Below, piece after piece: positions 44,734 through 53,946 of a DNA stretch of 64,000 nucleotides. The stretch is from an uncultured bacterium (lineage in GTDB: Bacteria; Cyanobacteriota; Vampirovibrionia; Gastranaerophilales; Gastranaerophilaceae). Each line of letters opens with the position of its first letter. Positions within the stretch are counted from its first letter, which is position 1. Location of the stretch: positions 21,605 through 85,604 of the forward strand of contig CASFTJ010000005.1 of assembly GCA_949297715.1 (NCBI GenBank). The letters run 5' to 3'. Both the position numbers and the translations under genes were made by a program. The notes beneath the pieces are model-generated. The model saw only the letters and a program-made list of their open reading frames with translations. It searched no databases and was not told the origin of the DNA.

Positions 44734-44910
44734 ATGAGAAAAAAAACAAAAGCAAGCATGATGGCACTAAGAGAAAACATGTCACTTGCACCGGTCAAAG
44801 GGGTAAAAATTGACGAGTCACTAACTTTCTCAATGGAAATTCCCCTGCAAATCCTATTTGACCAATTTACTACATTTATTTCAAAAGCAGATTTTAAAGA
44901 TATTGCTTAA
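44734..44910 (+). CDS. Small hypothetical protein
   Basis: This is a 58-residue protein with a basic start (MRKKTKASMMALRENMSLAPVKG) and an amphipathic C-terminus. AGGAG lies eight bases before the ATG and a strong terminator follows the stop, which supports a real gene. Function is unknown. Upstream, TATAGCCGATAGATATACTG resembles sequence in front of the TPR gene at 45079, so the two may share a promoter type. Confidence 0.62.
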   Translation: MRKKTKASMMALRENMSLAPVKGVKIDESLTFSMEIPLQILFDQFTTFISKADFKDIA

Positions 44911-44931
44911 TTTCACGGAAAAAAGATTTAC

Positions 44932-44962
44932 AAAAGCCTCTTTCAACCCAAGAGGCTTTTTA
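44932..44962 (+). terminator. Rho-independent terminator
   Basis: AAAAGCCTCTT (44932-44942) pairs with 44950-44960 and continues into Ts. It ends the small gene and precedes the TPR gene. Confidence 0.85.
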
Positions 44963-44999
44963 ATTGTTAAAATAAAAAGTTACGAATTATTAAATTGTA

Positions 45000-45027
45000 T
45001 TGCCGGATAGATATATGTAGGTATACA
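45000..45027 (+). promoter_or_regulatory. Candidate promoter of the TPR gene
   Basis: TTGCCG (45000-45005), a 16-base spacer and TATACA (45022-45027) precede the TPR gene. A GCCG(G)ATAGATATA stretch within it also occurs near 44682 before the small gene. Confidence 0.4.
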
Positions 45028-45078
45028 TATCCTTGTTCTTGTATTAAAATTTTAGACATAAGATGAGGGATAAAGGCA

Positions 45079-47196
45079 ATGAAAAGAAGTGTAATAACAT
45101 TGTTTGGGTTTTTATTACTGTCGCAGCCGGCATTTGCGGGGTTTAAAGAGCATTTTGATCTTGCGCAGGAATATCTTGCAAATTACCAATATTCAAGTGC
45201 TATTACCGAATTTAAGAATGCTTTAAAAATAAATTATCTGGACAATTCGGCAAGAATAGGGCTTGTAAACTCGTATCTGGCAAGAGGAACATATTACGCA
45301 AACAACGAAAAGAATTACGCAAAAGCTGCAGATGATTACAGAAGCGCACTTTTTTATCTGACGCTTTACCCGACGGAAGAATCCAGTGTAAAAAACTCAT
45401 TTCACGCAATAGAGCAGGTAAACAACAGCCTTAATATATGCTATGATCTTATAAAATTTGAAACATCACCATCATCAAGATTTGAAAAAGCAAAGCAACT
45501 AAGAGCAGAAGGGAATTTTTCTGCAGCAGCGTATGAATTCAGCAAATCGCTTGCGGATAAGAGTTACGTAAAAGAAAGTCTTGAAGGAATTGGCGATGTA
45601 ATGAAACTTTTAGGGAATGATCCTAAGAGTGCTGAATATTACAGAAAAGCAGTTGCCGTAGCACCAAACGATGCAGACTTAAGATTGTCTTATGCAAGAA
45701 TACTTGATAATCTCGGGAATGAAAATTTGGCAGTCGAAGAATACAATTATATTCTTTCACAAGGAACAGAAAATAAAGAAATTTTGTACGCTTTAGAGCG
45801 GATTTACAATAAAAAACTAGCAGCAAAGCCGAATGATGCAGACACAATAGCAAACCTCGGCGCAATACTTCAAAAACAAGGGAAACTGGAAGAAGCGCTT
45901 GAACATTACAAAAAAGCCGAATCCATAGATCCTTCAAACATAAACACAAGAATTAATGTCGGGACATTGTATCAGCAAAAAGGTGATTACAGAACAGCAG
46001 TAGTGGCCTATGACAGTGTTCTTATACTGTATCCCGACAACATTCAAGCGAACCTTTATAAAGCGCAGTCACTTGCCGCACAAGGCGAAAACAAAGAAGC
46101 ACAAACCTATTTCAAAAAAGTTTTGCAACTTGACCCCGGCAACCGAATTGCAACTGATGAACTGTTTAACAATGCAAGGAAATCAATGACAACAGCACAA
46201 TATGTGGATTATGTTAAAAAGAACGCAGAAAGCGCTCAGGTAAACGATATGCTGTACAGTTACGCATTAGATCTTCACAAACAAAACAATCTTGAAGATG
46301 CGATAAAAGTTTACACAGAAATCACCAAACGTAGCGATAATCCGGAAGTTTTTGTAAACCTGGCCGTTGCGCAAAGTCAGCTTAAGAATTATCCGGAAGC
46401 ACTTGCAACACTAGAGAATGCCAAAACAAAATTTCCTAAGAACAGTCAAATAGAAGATGCGCTTAAAAATATCAGCGCTCAAGACGTATCAGCAAAATTT
46501 GACCGAGCTGCGGAATTCTTTAACAATAAAGATTATGAAAATGCGATTAAGGAATATCTAAAAGTTACCCCGCCGACAGCAGATTCTATGCTTGGTATTG
46601 CATCAGCATACCAGAATATGAATGACACAAAACAAGCAATTGAATACTACAAAAAAGCACTTGACCTAAAACCGACGGATTCTGATATTGCTTACTACAT
46701 AGGAGTTCTTTATGCAGAAGGTGAAGATTACGCTTCATCACAGGAATACCTTAAAAAGTCTTTGGCATTAAATAAAAATAACAAAAAAGCTTCCGAATAT
46801 TTAGCCTCTATTGTTTCACAAGTAAATACAAATAACTTGAATGAAGCAATAAATTTATATGATTCAGGGAGCTACGATGAGAGTATGAATATTTTAAACA
46901 AGCTTATTGTAACCGATCCGATGAACGCTTATGCTTACTATTACAGAGGAATGATTTACGATACAAAAGAAAACAAACAGGAAGCCGTAAACAACTTCAA
47001 AAACGCATTAAAATACAGCAAAAGCGACGATTTAAACATACTAAATTACTTAATAGCCGTTGATTTGGACACAATGGAAAAATACAAAGAGGCTTATACG
47101 TATTATCAAAAATATGCCTCCTCAAATGCCCCTGATGATGAATACAAACAATATTCATCGACCAGACTGGAAGAACTAAAGGATTATGCAAAATAG
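45079..47196 (+). CDS. Secreted tetratricopeptide-repeat protein
   Basis: This 705-residue protein has a Sec signal peptide (basic start, ITLFGFLLLSQ, cleavage after AFA near residue 20), then nearly continuous TPR helices. Clear repeats include YSSAITEFKNALKI, KSAEYYRKAVAVAPNDADLRLSYARI, LEEALEHYKKAESIDPSNINTRINVGTLYQQ, KEAQTYFKKVLQLDPGN and KQAIEYYKKALDLKPTDSDIAYYIG. It probably scaffolds a complex in the periplasm or at the outer membrane. It overlaps the dus gene by eleven bases, so the two are cotranscribed, though their functions need not be linked. Confidence 0.9.
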   Translation: MKRSVITLFGFLLLSQPAFAGFKEHFDLAQEYLANYQYSSAITEFKNALKINYLDNSARIGLVNSYLARGTYYANNEKNYAKAADDYRSALFYLTLYPTEESSVKNSFHAIEQVNNSLNICYDLIKFETSPSSRFEKAKQLRAEGNFSAAAYEFSKSLADKSYVKESLEGIGDVMKLLGNDPKSAEYYRKAVAVAPNDADLRLSYARILDNLGNENLAVEEYNYILSQGTENKEILYALERIYNKKLAAKPNDADTIANLGAILQKQGKLEEALEHYKKAESIDPSNINTRINVGTLYQQKGDYRTAVVAYDSVLILYPDNIQANLYKAQSLAAQGENKEAQTYFKKVLQLDPGNRIATDELFNNARKSMTTAQYVDYVKKNAESAQVNDMLYSYALDLHKQNNLEDAIKVYTEITKRSDNPEVFVNLAVAQSQLKNYPEALATLENAKTKFPKNSQIEDALKNISAQDVSAKFDRAAEFFNNKDYENAIKEYLKVTPPTADSMLGIASAYQNMNDTKQAIEYYKKALDLKPTDSDIAYYIGVLYAEGEDYASSQEYLKKSLALNKNNKKASEYLASIVSQVNTNNLNEAINLYDSGSYDESMNILNKLIVTDPMNAYAYYYRGMIYDTKENKQEAVNNFKNALKYSKSDDLNILNYLIAVDLDTMEKYKEAYTYYQKYASSNAPDDEYKQYSSTRLEELKDYAK

Positions 47197-48160
47197 AGTT
47201 CAAAACCTTATAGAAAGCCGAGTATCCCTAGCCCCGATGGCAGGTATAACGGATTATGTGCTAAGAAGCTTGGTAAGAAGATATTCGCCCGAAGCGCTGT
47301 TGACAACAGAGATGATAAGCTCAGAATACTTAGCACAAACTCTAAACGGACGCTCGGGACAAGAGATTTTCAAACGTGCCGAAAACCACAGTCCGATATC
47401 ATATCAAATAAGCGGTCACAAACCCGAAATGATGAAAAATGCCGCCAAATTTTTGACACAATACGCAGATATGATAGACATAAACATGGGATGTCCCGTG
47501 AATAAAGTCGTAAAAGGTCAGGACGGCTGCGCACTAATGAAAAACCCAAGCCTTGCATCAGACATTGTAAAAGCGGTAAAAGAAGGAACAACCAAACCGG
47601 TAAGCGTAAAGTTCAGACTAGGATACACATTTGACGAAATGAATTTTGTAGAATTCGGAGAACAAATGCAGGAAGCAGGCGCAGATTTTATAACAATTCA
47701 TGCCAGAACCCGTTCACAAATGTACTCAGGGACCGCAGATTGGAAAAAAGTAAAAGAATTAACAACATCCGTAGACATTCCGGTTTTTGTAAACGGCGAT
47801 ATAACAAGTATTGAAACAGCCTTGCAAGCATTAGAAGATTCATGTGCATACGGAATTGCAATCGGCAGAGGTACTTTAGGAGATCCGACGCTTTTAGGAA
47901 GAATTTCAACGTATCTTAAAACAGGTAAAATACTTTTGCCGCCAACAATAGAAGAAAAAGCTGAAATTCTAAAAAAACATCTTGATGAAGAAATTGAACT
48001 TCGAGGAGAAAATGTCGGCATTAAATTTATGCGGAAATTTTACCCTTATTATTTAGCCGGATTTCAAAATGCAAAGAACTTAAGAACAAAACTTGTAACA
48101 GAAGAAAGCTATGAAAATATAATAAAAGTTCTTAATGAGTTAAGATTTGTGAACATTTAA
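47186..48160 (+). CDS. dus: tRNA-dihydrouridine synthase
   Basis: This FMN enzyme reduces uridines in the tRNA D-loop. The 324-residue protein starts SRVSLAPMAGITDYVLRSLVRR, has the catalytic-Cys motif INMGCPVNKVVKGQDGCALMKNP near residue 98-120, KFRLGY, the FMN phosphate region HARTRSQMYSGTADW and VNGDI, and a helical C-terminal domain. DusB-type is most likely from the motif pattern. It starts within the end of the TPR gene. Confidence 0.94.
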   Translation: MQNRVQNLIESRVSLAPMAGITDYVLRSLVRRYSPEALLTTEMISSEYLAQTLNGRSGQEIFKRAENHSPISYQISGHKPEMMKNAAKFLTQYADMIDINMGCPVNKVVKGQDGCALMKNPSLASDIVKAVKEGTTKPVSVKFRLGYTFDEMNFVEFGEQMQEAGADFITIHARTRSQMYSGTADWKKVKELTTSVDIPVFVNGDITSIETALQALEDSCAYGIAIGRGTLGDPTLLGRISTYLKTGKILLPPTIEEKAEILKKHLDEEIELRGENVGIKFMRKFYPYYLAGFQNAKNLRTKLVTEESYENIIKVLNELRFVNI

Positions 48161-48218
48161 GCAATATCAGACAATTTTTAATCTTCACAAACATTAAGAA
48201 GCACAGGAGGCATAAGAT

Positions 48219-48626
48219 ATGACAAATGTATTAAAAATAACAGAAGGACTAAATATCACATCTCCAACTGCACAAAAAATGTTATCAAAGAAAGTGATTT
48301 TTGATTCACCTGAAATTCCTGAATACAGAATGATAAACGTTAAATATGCAGATAACTCAGGATCTTTGCTTAATCCGAAAATAGATACTTTAGAATTTAT
48401 TGATAATAATGGTATAAAAGCAGCCTATTCTTCCAAAAGATTTGCAAACGGCAGCAAATTTGAAGTTTACAGATTTTCCGATGAAATAATCAAAATTCTG
48501 AAAGATAAATTCGGACAAATTAAAGCCTTCAAAAGCACAGCATCAGAACATAACGGAACTCCTGAAAAGATATACGAAAACACAAAAGAAGCAATGCGCA
48601 ATAAAACACATCACTTCTTTGCATAG
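48219..48626 (+). CDS. Hypothetical protein
   Basis: This 135-residue protein is of unknown function with a strong AGGAGG ribosome site. It looks like a small alpha/beta domain (MINVKYADNSGS, DTLEFIDNNGIKAAYSSKRF, KFEVYRFSDEIIKILKDKFG) with a polar tail. No signal peptide or membrane segment. It converges on argS, and a short hairpin (48648-48670) lies between them. Confidence 0.6.
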   Translation: MTNVLKITEGLNITSPTAQKMLSKKVIFDSPEIPEYRMINVKYADNSGSLLNPKIDTLEFIDNNGIKAAYSSKRFANGSKFEVYRFSDEIIKILKDKFGQIKAFKSTASEHNGTPEKIYENTKEAMRNKTHHFFA

Positions 48627-48647
48627 ATAATTTTTACCCCAAATACT

Positions 48648-48670
48648 AAAATCCATATTTAAAGGATTTT
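48648..48670. terminator. Short hairpin between convergent genes
   Basis: AAAATCC (48648-48654) and GGATTTT (48664-48670) form a 7-bp stem that overlaps the argS stop codon. It is a weak candidate for a bidirectional terminator. Confidence 0.4.
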
Positions 48671-50432
48671 ACATTCTTTCAGGCGCCGAAACCCCAAGAA
48701 GGTTAAGCGCATTATTCAGAACCTGCTTAACTGAAATTACAAGAGCCAAACGAGATTTCATAAGCTCTTTATCATCCGAAATAACTCTATTTGCGTTATA
48801 GAAAGAATGGAATTCAGCCGCAAGTTCCTGAACATATCTGCAAATTGTATAAACCTGACGGGTTTCAGCAGATAATTTGATTAAGGACTTAAATTCTTCA
48901 AGTTTAAGAACGAGCTTACGAGCGCTATCTAGAGTAGGTGCAAGTATTTCAGATTTGTAATTATTTACTAACTCATCAAATTCACTTACTGACATCGGTG
49001 CAGGAATTGATTTACCGGTTTCAGTATCAATTTTGCTTTCAGTTGCATTACGCAATATAGAGCAAGCTCTTGCATGAGCATACTGAACATAAAATACAGG
49101 GTTTTCGTCACTGTTTGTTTTAGCAAGTTCGATATCAAAATCAAGCGTATTATCAATAGATCTCATACACATCCAGAATCTTGTTGCATCCACACCGACT
49201 TCCTCAATCAAATCGTCGAGAGTAACCATATTTTTTCTCTTACCCATTCTGACTTCGTTACCGTTAATCACAAGATTAACAAGCTGTCCGAGAAGGATTT
49301 CAAGTTTATTCGGATCATACCCTAAAGCCTCAATAGAAGCTTTGACACGAGCGACATACCCGTGGTGGTCAGCCCCCCAGATATTAATCATACGATCGAA
49401 CCCGCGCTCAAGCTTATCAATATGATAAGCGATATCAGCCGTCAAATAAGTATTAGCCCCGTCAGCTTTTTTAATAACCCTATCCTGATCATCACCGAAA
49501 TCTGAAGATCTGAACCAATCTGCACCATCTTTTGTGTAAATTTTACCGCTTGCTTTCAATTTATTAACGCACTCATCAACTTTACCTGACTTATGCAGGG
49601 TAAGTTCAGAATAAAAATTATCGAAATTAACTCTGAAATTTTCCAACAAAGCTTTTTGCAAATTCTCCATTTCGTTTTTAGCAAAATCACACAAGATATT
49701 AAGAGTTTCCTCACTTTGAACCGGTTTGCAAAAATCTTTAACCTCAAGAGAAGTTCCTTTCAGAATTTCCGCACTATTTTCGACAAATTTTTCAGCAACA
49801 GGAATCAAATAATCTCCGGGATAATAATTTTTTCTTTCCAATTCGTCCGTCGGAAAATCAACATCCTCCCCCATCTTCTGACGAATACGGATAGCAAGAG
49901 AATTTCCGAGTTTTTGGATTTGCGAACCTGCGTCATTTATATAGAATTCCTGATAAACTTCATGACCGTAGAATTTAAGAAGATTAGCCAGCGCAGAGCC
50001 CATAGCCGCCCATCTTCCGTGTCCGATATGGAAAGGGCCTGTCGGGTTTGCCGAAACATATTCAAGAATAATTTTTTCTTTATCAATATTTTCAGGACGC
50101 CCGAAAGCTTCTTTTTTCTTAAAAATTTCTTCAATCGCAGCGAGCAAAAGTTTTTGACCGGCCTTAAAATTAATAAACCCGCCGATTACGGAGTATTCAT
50201 TATCTTTATCATCAATTTCAGCAACAATGGCATTAGCAATAGCCGGCGGAGCAATTCTTGCGACACGAGCAAGAGAGGAAACATTTACTGCAAAATCGCC
50301 GAAATCAGGATTTTTTGGTTTTTCAACAACAAGGCTGTTTGGCGTGTAATCATTCATCTGCCCGAGGTTACCTTTTAAAATTGCGTTTTTAAGTGCATTT
50401 TCAACATTATTCAGAAAATAATCTTTAATCAT
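48669..50432 (-). CDS. argS: Arginyl-tRNA synthetase
   Basis: This class I synthetase charges tRNA-Arg. The 587-residue protein has the N-terminal Add1-like domain, SANPTGPFHIGHG (HIGH motif near residue 137), WGADHHGYVARVKA, the degenerate KMSK region MGKRKNMVTLDDL, and the C-terminal DALR anticodon-binding domain ending NLLGVSAPERM. The ATG at 50432 follows ACGGAGAG; an in-frame start at 50462 is less likely. Confidence 0.96.
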   Translation of the reverse strand: MIKDYFLNNVENALKNAILKGNLGQMNDYTPNSLVVEKPKNPDFGDFAVNVSSLARVARIAPPAIANAIVAEIDDKDNEYSVIGGFINFKAGQKLLLAAIEEIFKKKEAFGRPENIDKEKIILEYVSANPTGPFHIGHGRWAAMGSALANLLKFYGHEVYQEFYINDAGSQIQKLGNSLAIRIRQKMGEDVDFPTDELERKNYYPGDYLIPVAEKFVENSAEILKGTSLEVKDFCKPVQSEETLNILCDFAKNEMENLQKALLENFRVNFDNFYSELTLHKSGKVDECVNKLKASGKIYTKDGADWFRSSDFGDDQDRVIKKADGANTYLTADIAYHIDKLERGFDRMINIWGADHHGYVARVKASIEALGYDPNKLEILLGQLVNLVINGNEVRMGKRKNMVTLDDLIEEVGVDATRFWMCMRSIDNTLDFDIELAKTNSDENPVFYVQYAHARACSILRNATESKIDTETGKSIPAPMSVSEFDELVNNYKSEILAPTLDSARKLVLKLEEFKSLIKLSAETRQVYTICRYVQELAAEFHSFYNANRVISDDKELMKSRLALVISVKQVLNNALNLLGVSAPERM

Positions 50433-50602
50433 CTTTTTCTCTCCGTAAATTCTCTTATACAAAAATTATACAATAAAAAACATAAGGATATAGAAATACC
50501 CCAAAATATAAAAATAAACATTGTAACAAATAAGAAACAAATACGCTAAATATTAAAGTTTGAAATGGGAAAAACCGTATATGAAAGCAATGGAGTATTT
50601 TT

Positions 50603-53600
50603 ATGTCTTTTGAGAACATTAAGAATTCACAAAACAACAAAACCATAACGTGGGAAACATTTAGAAACGAGTTAAAAGCAAAGAAAGCTGATTCGGAAAC
50701 CATTAGCAAAATGCGCTCAATTTTTTATGAAATTGACGTAAATAAGGATATGCGTTTGAGTCAGGAAGAAATTAACAATGCATTTTCATTATTAAATTCA
50801 ATAGACTCGGATCAGAATGGAAAAATTAGCGATCACGAATTAAAAGCCTCAGGAAACAGTCAAAAATTCGGGACAGAAAATGCTGAAGATATAAATCAAT
50901 TTATAACATCCATCCAACCAAAATCAAACGGATCAACAGAAGCTACAGTTGGAGCAGCACAACCCCCAACAACAGCAGAAGCTAATCAACAAACAACTTC
51001 ACAAATAGCACCAAATACAAATACACAAGAAACTAATGATATTTCACAAGAAGAAAATTTAGCAGAAACTGAACAGGAAGCAAAAAGTAAAGAGGCAAAA
51101 CAACAAGCTTTAACTGAATATACAGTGCAACCTGGCGACACCCCAGAAAAAATTGCTAAAAAATTCGGATTAACAGGTGAAGATGCAAAAGAATTTATTG
51201 AACACTTAAAAAAACAAACGAATCAAAAAGGTTGGTTCATAGTAGGTCAAAAAATTACGCTGTTAGGCGACCACACAGAAGCTCTGAAAAACATGAGCGG
51301 TTATACAGAAGATAAAACCGAATTAAACAAACGCTGGGCAAACACCGACGCAGGTAAAAAAGCGATTGAAAATGCAAAAAGCAGCAATCAAAACTCTCCT
51401 GTATCGGAAAGCAATCTGCCAAAATCAATTCAAGATCGTATAGCTTCACTTAAACAAAGTGGAGACTCGTATGAAATTACTGGTGATGCGCAAAAAGGAT
51501 ACACCATAAAGGTAACATCCGGCAAATACATGAACCAACATAAAATTGGTTTAATAGAAATGCAATATGATAGTGCCGGAAACTTACAGACATACACACA
51601 AAAATATAACAACGGACAAATAAATGAAACGACCTACACTGGTGGTAAAAAGACAAAAGTAATTGCACAAGCCGCCCCTGAAAAATTCCAAAAAATTGCA
51701 GCGAACATGCAAAAAGAAAGTGGTGGAAATGCACGAATAGAATACAACAAAGAAACCGGCAACTATGAAATTATCCAAACAAATATAAATTACAAAGATG
51801 TCAAAGAAATTAGGACCGTACTTTCAGACAAAGCTTGGCAAGAAAATTTAAGCACCGGCAAAGCCGCAAAAGAAGGAATAAAAGATGCTTGGGACACATT
51901 CAGGCTCGTGGATCCCAATTCTTGGAAAAAAGCAATTAATGCAGGTTTAAAAAACAGAGAAGATCATATCTCCGATAATGACTATTTTATATCACAAACA
52001 ACAACATATAATGATGGCAAAGTAATTGAAGGTACATATACAGATGGCAAATTAAAAACAAATAAGACAATACGAGCATCCAAAGTTGAAAAACCTCAAA
52101 AACAAGAAGCAAAAGAAAAAATAAATGTGGCAGCTGATATTAAATTTGAAATGCCCGCAGATGCACCTGAAAATGCAAAAGTATTTGCGGACTCACTCAT
52201 AAATAACAAAGCAGAACTAATGCGCCAACTTGGCATAGACAATGATACTTATAACATTTTAGCTCAAACAGCAATAGGCATTGCAGGAAAAGAAACAAAC
52301 TTTGGAGAAGAAACAATTCGACAAAAAGCAAAAGACACCCTTCGCAACCTAGATGGAATCGGAATCAAAGACTGGTCATACGGTATAACCCAATTAAAAT
52401 ATACTCTGCATACACAAGATCCTGAAATTAAAAAGAATATGGAAGCATTAGGAATTACCGATGAAGAACAACTTCTTGACCCGGAAGTTTCAGCGAAGGC
52501 AACAATCGTACTTTTGGCAAGCTTAAACAAACGACTTAACACAGCAAAATATCAACAAGGTATAGAAACAGCACAAGATACAATTGTTCAATACAAAGGC
52601 TGGGAAATCAATAAGCAAGGTATTGGAGAAAAAACAGGAAATACAGAAGCTTGGACAAATAACATAAGTCGCCAAGATGCACTTTGTGCGCTATGGAATG
52701 GCGGAGAAGCCAAATCACTGATTAACGGCACATTTAAACCACAAGGATGGGAGTACACAAGAGTAGTAAATGAGTACACACAAAAATACAAACTTGTAGA
52801 AACAAAAGAAGCAAGAGCAGAAGCAAAAGACAAAAGCGATGAAACAAGAACTTTTGAAAACATGACAAACAATGGCGAAATGGGTTCAATAGTATTCTTA
52901 CCAGCAATGTACACAGACAAAGCCAAACACCTCAATACAGCCACTGAAATAAAAACCCTTAACCAAACATTAAAAGAAAAAAATATTGATGCGAACCTAA
53001 GAAATCAACTTGTTACAGCGCTTCAAAACGGCGAATTAAGTTTTGACTTTGGACTGGATAAAGAAGAAATAGATTCATTAACAAATTCAGATATAAAACT
53101 TTTACTAACACATCTCAAAAAACTTAAAACACAGGTAAATTCAAATCCGAACGTAAACACTTCAGACGGCATAAACGCACAAGAAGCCTCAATATTAAGA
53201 AGCAAATATTCCGAAACTATAGGAAAAGCTGAAGATGAATTCAGACAGGAATATTTGAACAATCACAGTGCCGTATATAACGCATCAGACACTAACCCGA
53301 AAGTATTACGAGAAACAAGTACAACACGCGGAGACATGAACTTTGTAAAAGCAAATGGAGCAAGAAGAGGCTTCCAACACGAAAAACCGCTTCCGGTAAA
53401 TACAAATACAAGTAACGGGCAAATATCTGATACAGCGAACGTTCTTGCAAATGCCGGTTATGAAATTGCAATGCAGAACCCGAATAATACAAGTAGCGGT
53501 CATTGCTTAAACGGTGTAAAACAAGCATTCCAAAAAGCAGGTATAGATATCAGCGATATGACGAAATACGGAAACACACCAAAATACATTCAGAACTGGT

Positions 53601-53938
53601 TTAAAGCACATCCAGAAATGTTTACCCCTGTTGAATATGTGTCATTAGGAAACGGCACAGCAAGAGAAATTAATGCTTCTGATATATCAAATCTTCCGGC
53701 AGGATATGTTGTAGTTTATATACCGGGAGAAGATTATGGTAATCAAGCCGGACACATTGCCATTACAAACGGTAACGGACAAGGTTATGCGGATGCAACA
53801 GACAACCTGCAATGGAGCAACTATAATAACAATAAAGATGACTCCGGCAAAGGTGAACACGGGAAATTTTTGGTCTACAAACTTTCCGACAACTGGGCTG
53901 TCGATCCTAACACCAAACAACTTGCGTATAAAGGATAA
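50603..53938 (+). CDS. Multidomain peptidoglycan hydrolase with EF-hand, LysM, lysozyme-like and CHAP/NlpC-like parts
   Basis: In the 1111 residues, 1-85 hold EF-hand motifs (DVNKDMRLSQEE and a perfect DSDQNGKISDHE loop). A Gln/Thr/Glu-rich linker follows, then a LysM domain near 172-220 (YTVQPGDTPEKIAKKFGL...). A middle region contains repeated YNNGQINETTYTGG/YNDGKVIEGTYTDG units. About 520-660 is a lysozyme/transglycosylase-like domain with IAGKETNFGE (catalytic Glu near 563) and SYGITQL. The C-terminal papain-like domain has SGHCLNGVKQAF (Cys near 965) and GHIAITNGNGQGYADA (His near 1050). It would cut both glycan and peptide bonds. There is no signal peptide, so export by a non-Sec route is implied. 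Confidence 0.75.
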   Translation: MSFENIKNSQNNKTITWETFRNELKAKKADSETISKMRSIFYEIDVNKDMRLSQEEINNAFSLLNSIDSDQNGKISDHELKASGNSQKFGTENAEDINQFITSIQPKSNGSTEATVGAAQPPTTAEANQQTTSQIAPNTNTQETNDISQEENLAETEQEAKSKEAKQQALTEYTVQPGDTPEKIAKKFGLTGEDAKEFIEHLKKQTNQKGWFIVGQKITLLGDHTEALKNMSGYTEDKTELNKRWANTDAGKKAIENAKSSNQNSPVSESNLPKSIQDRIASLKQSGDSYEITGDAQKGYTIKVTSGKYMNQHKIGLIEMQYDSAGNLQTYTQKYNNGQINETTYTGGKKTKVIAQAAPEKFQKIAANMQKESGGNARIEYNKETGNYEIIQTNINYKDVKEIRTVLSDKAWQENLSTGKAAKEGIKDAWDTFRLVDPNSWKKAINAGLKNREDHISDNDYFISQTTTYNDGKVIEGTYTDGKLKTNKTIRASKVEKPQKQEAKEKINVAADIKFEMPADAPENAKVFADSLINNKAELMRQLGIDNDTYNILAQTAIGIAGKETNFGEETIRQKAKDTLRNLDGIGIKDWSYGITQLKYTLHTQDPEIKKNMEALGITDEEQLLDPEVSAKATIVLLASLNKRLNTAKYQQGIETAQDTIVQYKGWEINKQGIGEKTGNTEAWTNNISRQDALCALWNGGEAKSLINGTFKPQGWEYTRVVNEYTQKYKLVETKEARAEAKDKSDETRTFENMTNNGEMGSIVFLPAMYTDKAKHLNTATEIKTLNQTLKEKNIDANLRNQLVTALQNGELSFDFGLDKEEIDSLTNSDIKLLLTHLKKLKTQVNSNPNVNTSDGINAQEASILRSKYSETIGKAEDEFRQEYLNNHSAVYNASDTNPKVLRETSTTRGDMNFVKANGARRGFQHEKPLPVNTNTSNGQISDTANVLANAGYEIAMQNPNNTSSGHCLNGVKQAFQKAGIDISDMTKYGNTPKYIQNWFKAHPEMFTPVEYVSLGNGTAREINASDISNLPAGYVVVYIPGEDYGNQAGHIAITNGNGQGYADATDNLQWSNYNNNKDDSGKGEHGKFLVYKLSDNWAVDPNTKQLAYKG

Positions 53939-53946
53939 AGAATCTG

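Noticed and set aside
44571..44798. Minus-strand 75-residue frame between infC and the small gene
   Set aside because: It overlaps the promoter and start of the plus-strand small gene, which has a ribosome site and terminator; no signals support the minus frame.
45079..47196. Possible CRISPR or nucleotide repeat array
   Set aside because: The periodicity comes from TPR protein repeats that are divergent at DNA level. No CRISPR-type array was seen anywhere in the window.
49593..50378. A 261-residue open frame antisense to argS
   Set aside because: It is Phe/Ile/Asn-rich low-complexity translation opposite a highly conserved essential gene, with no ribosome site; it is a shadow frame.
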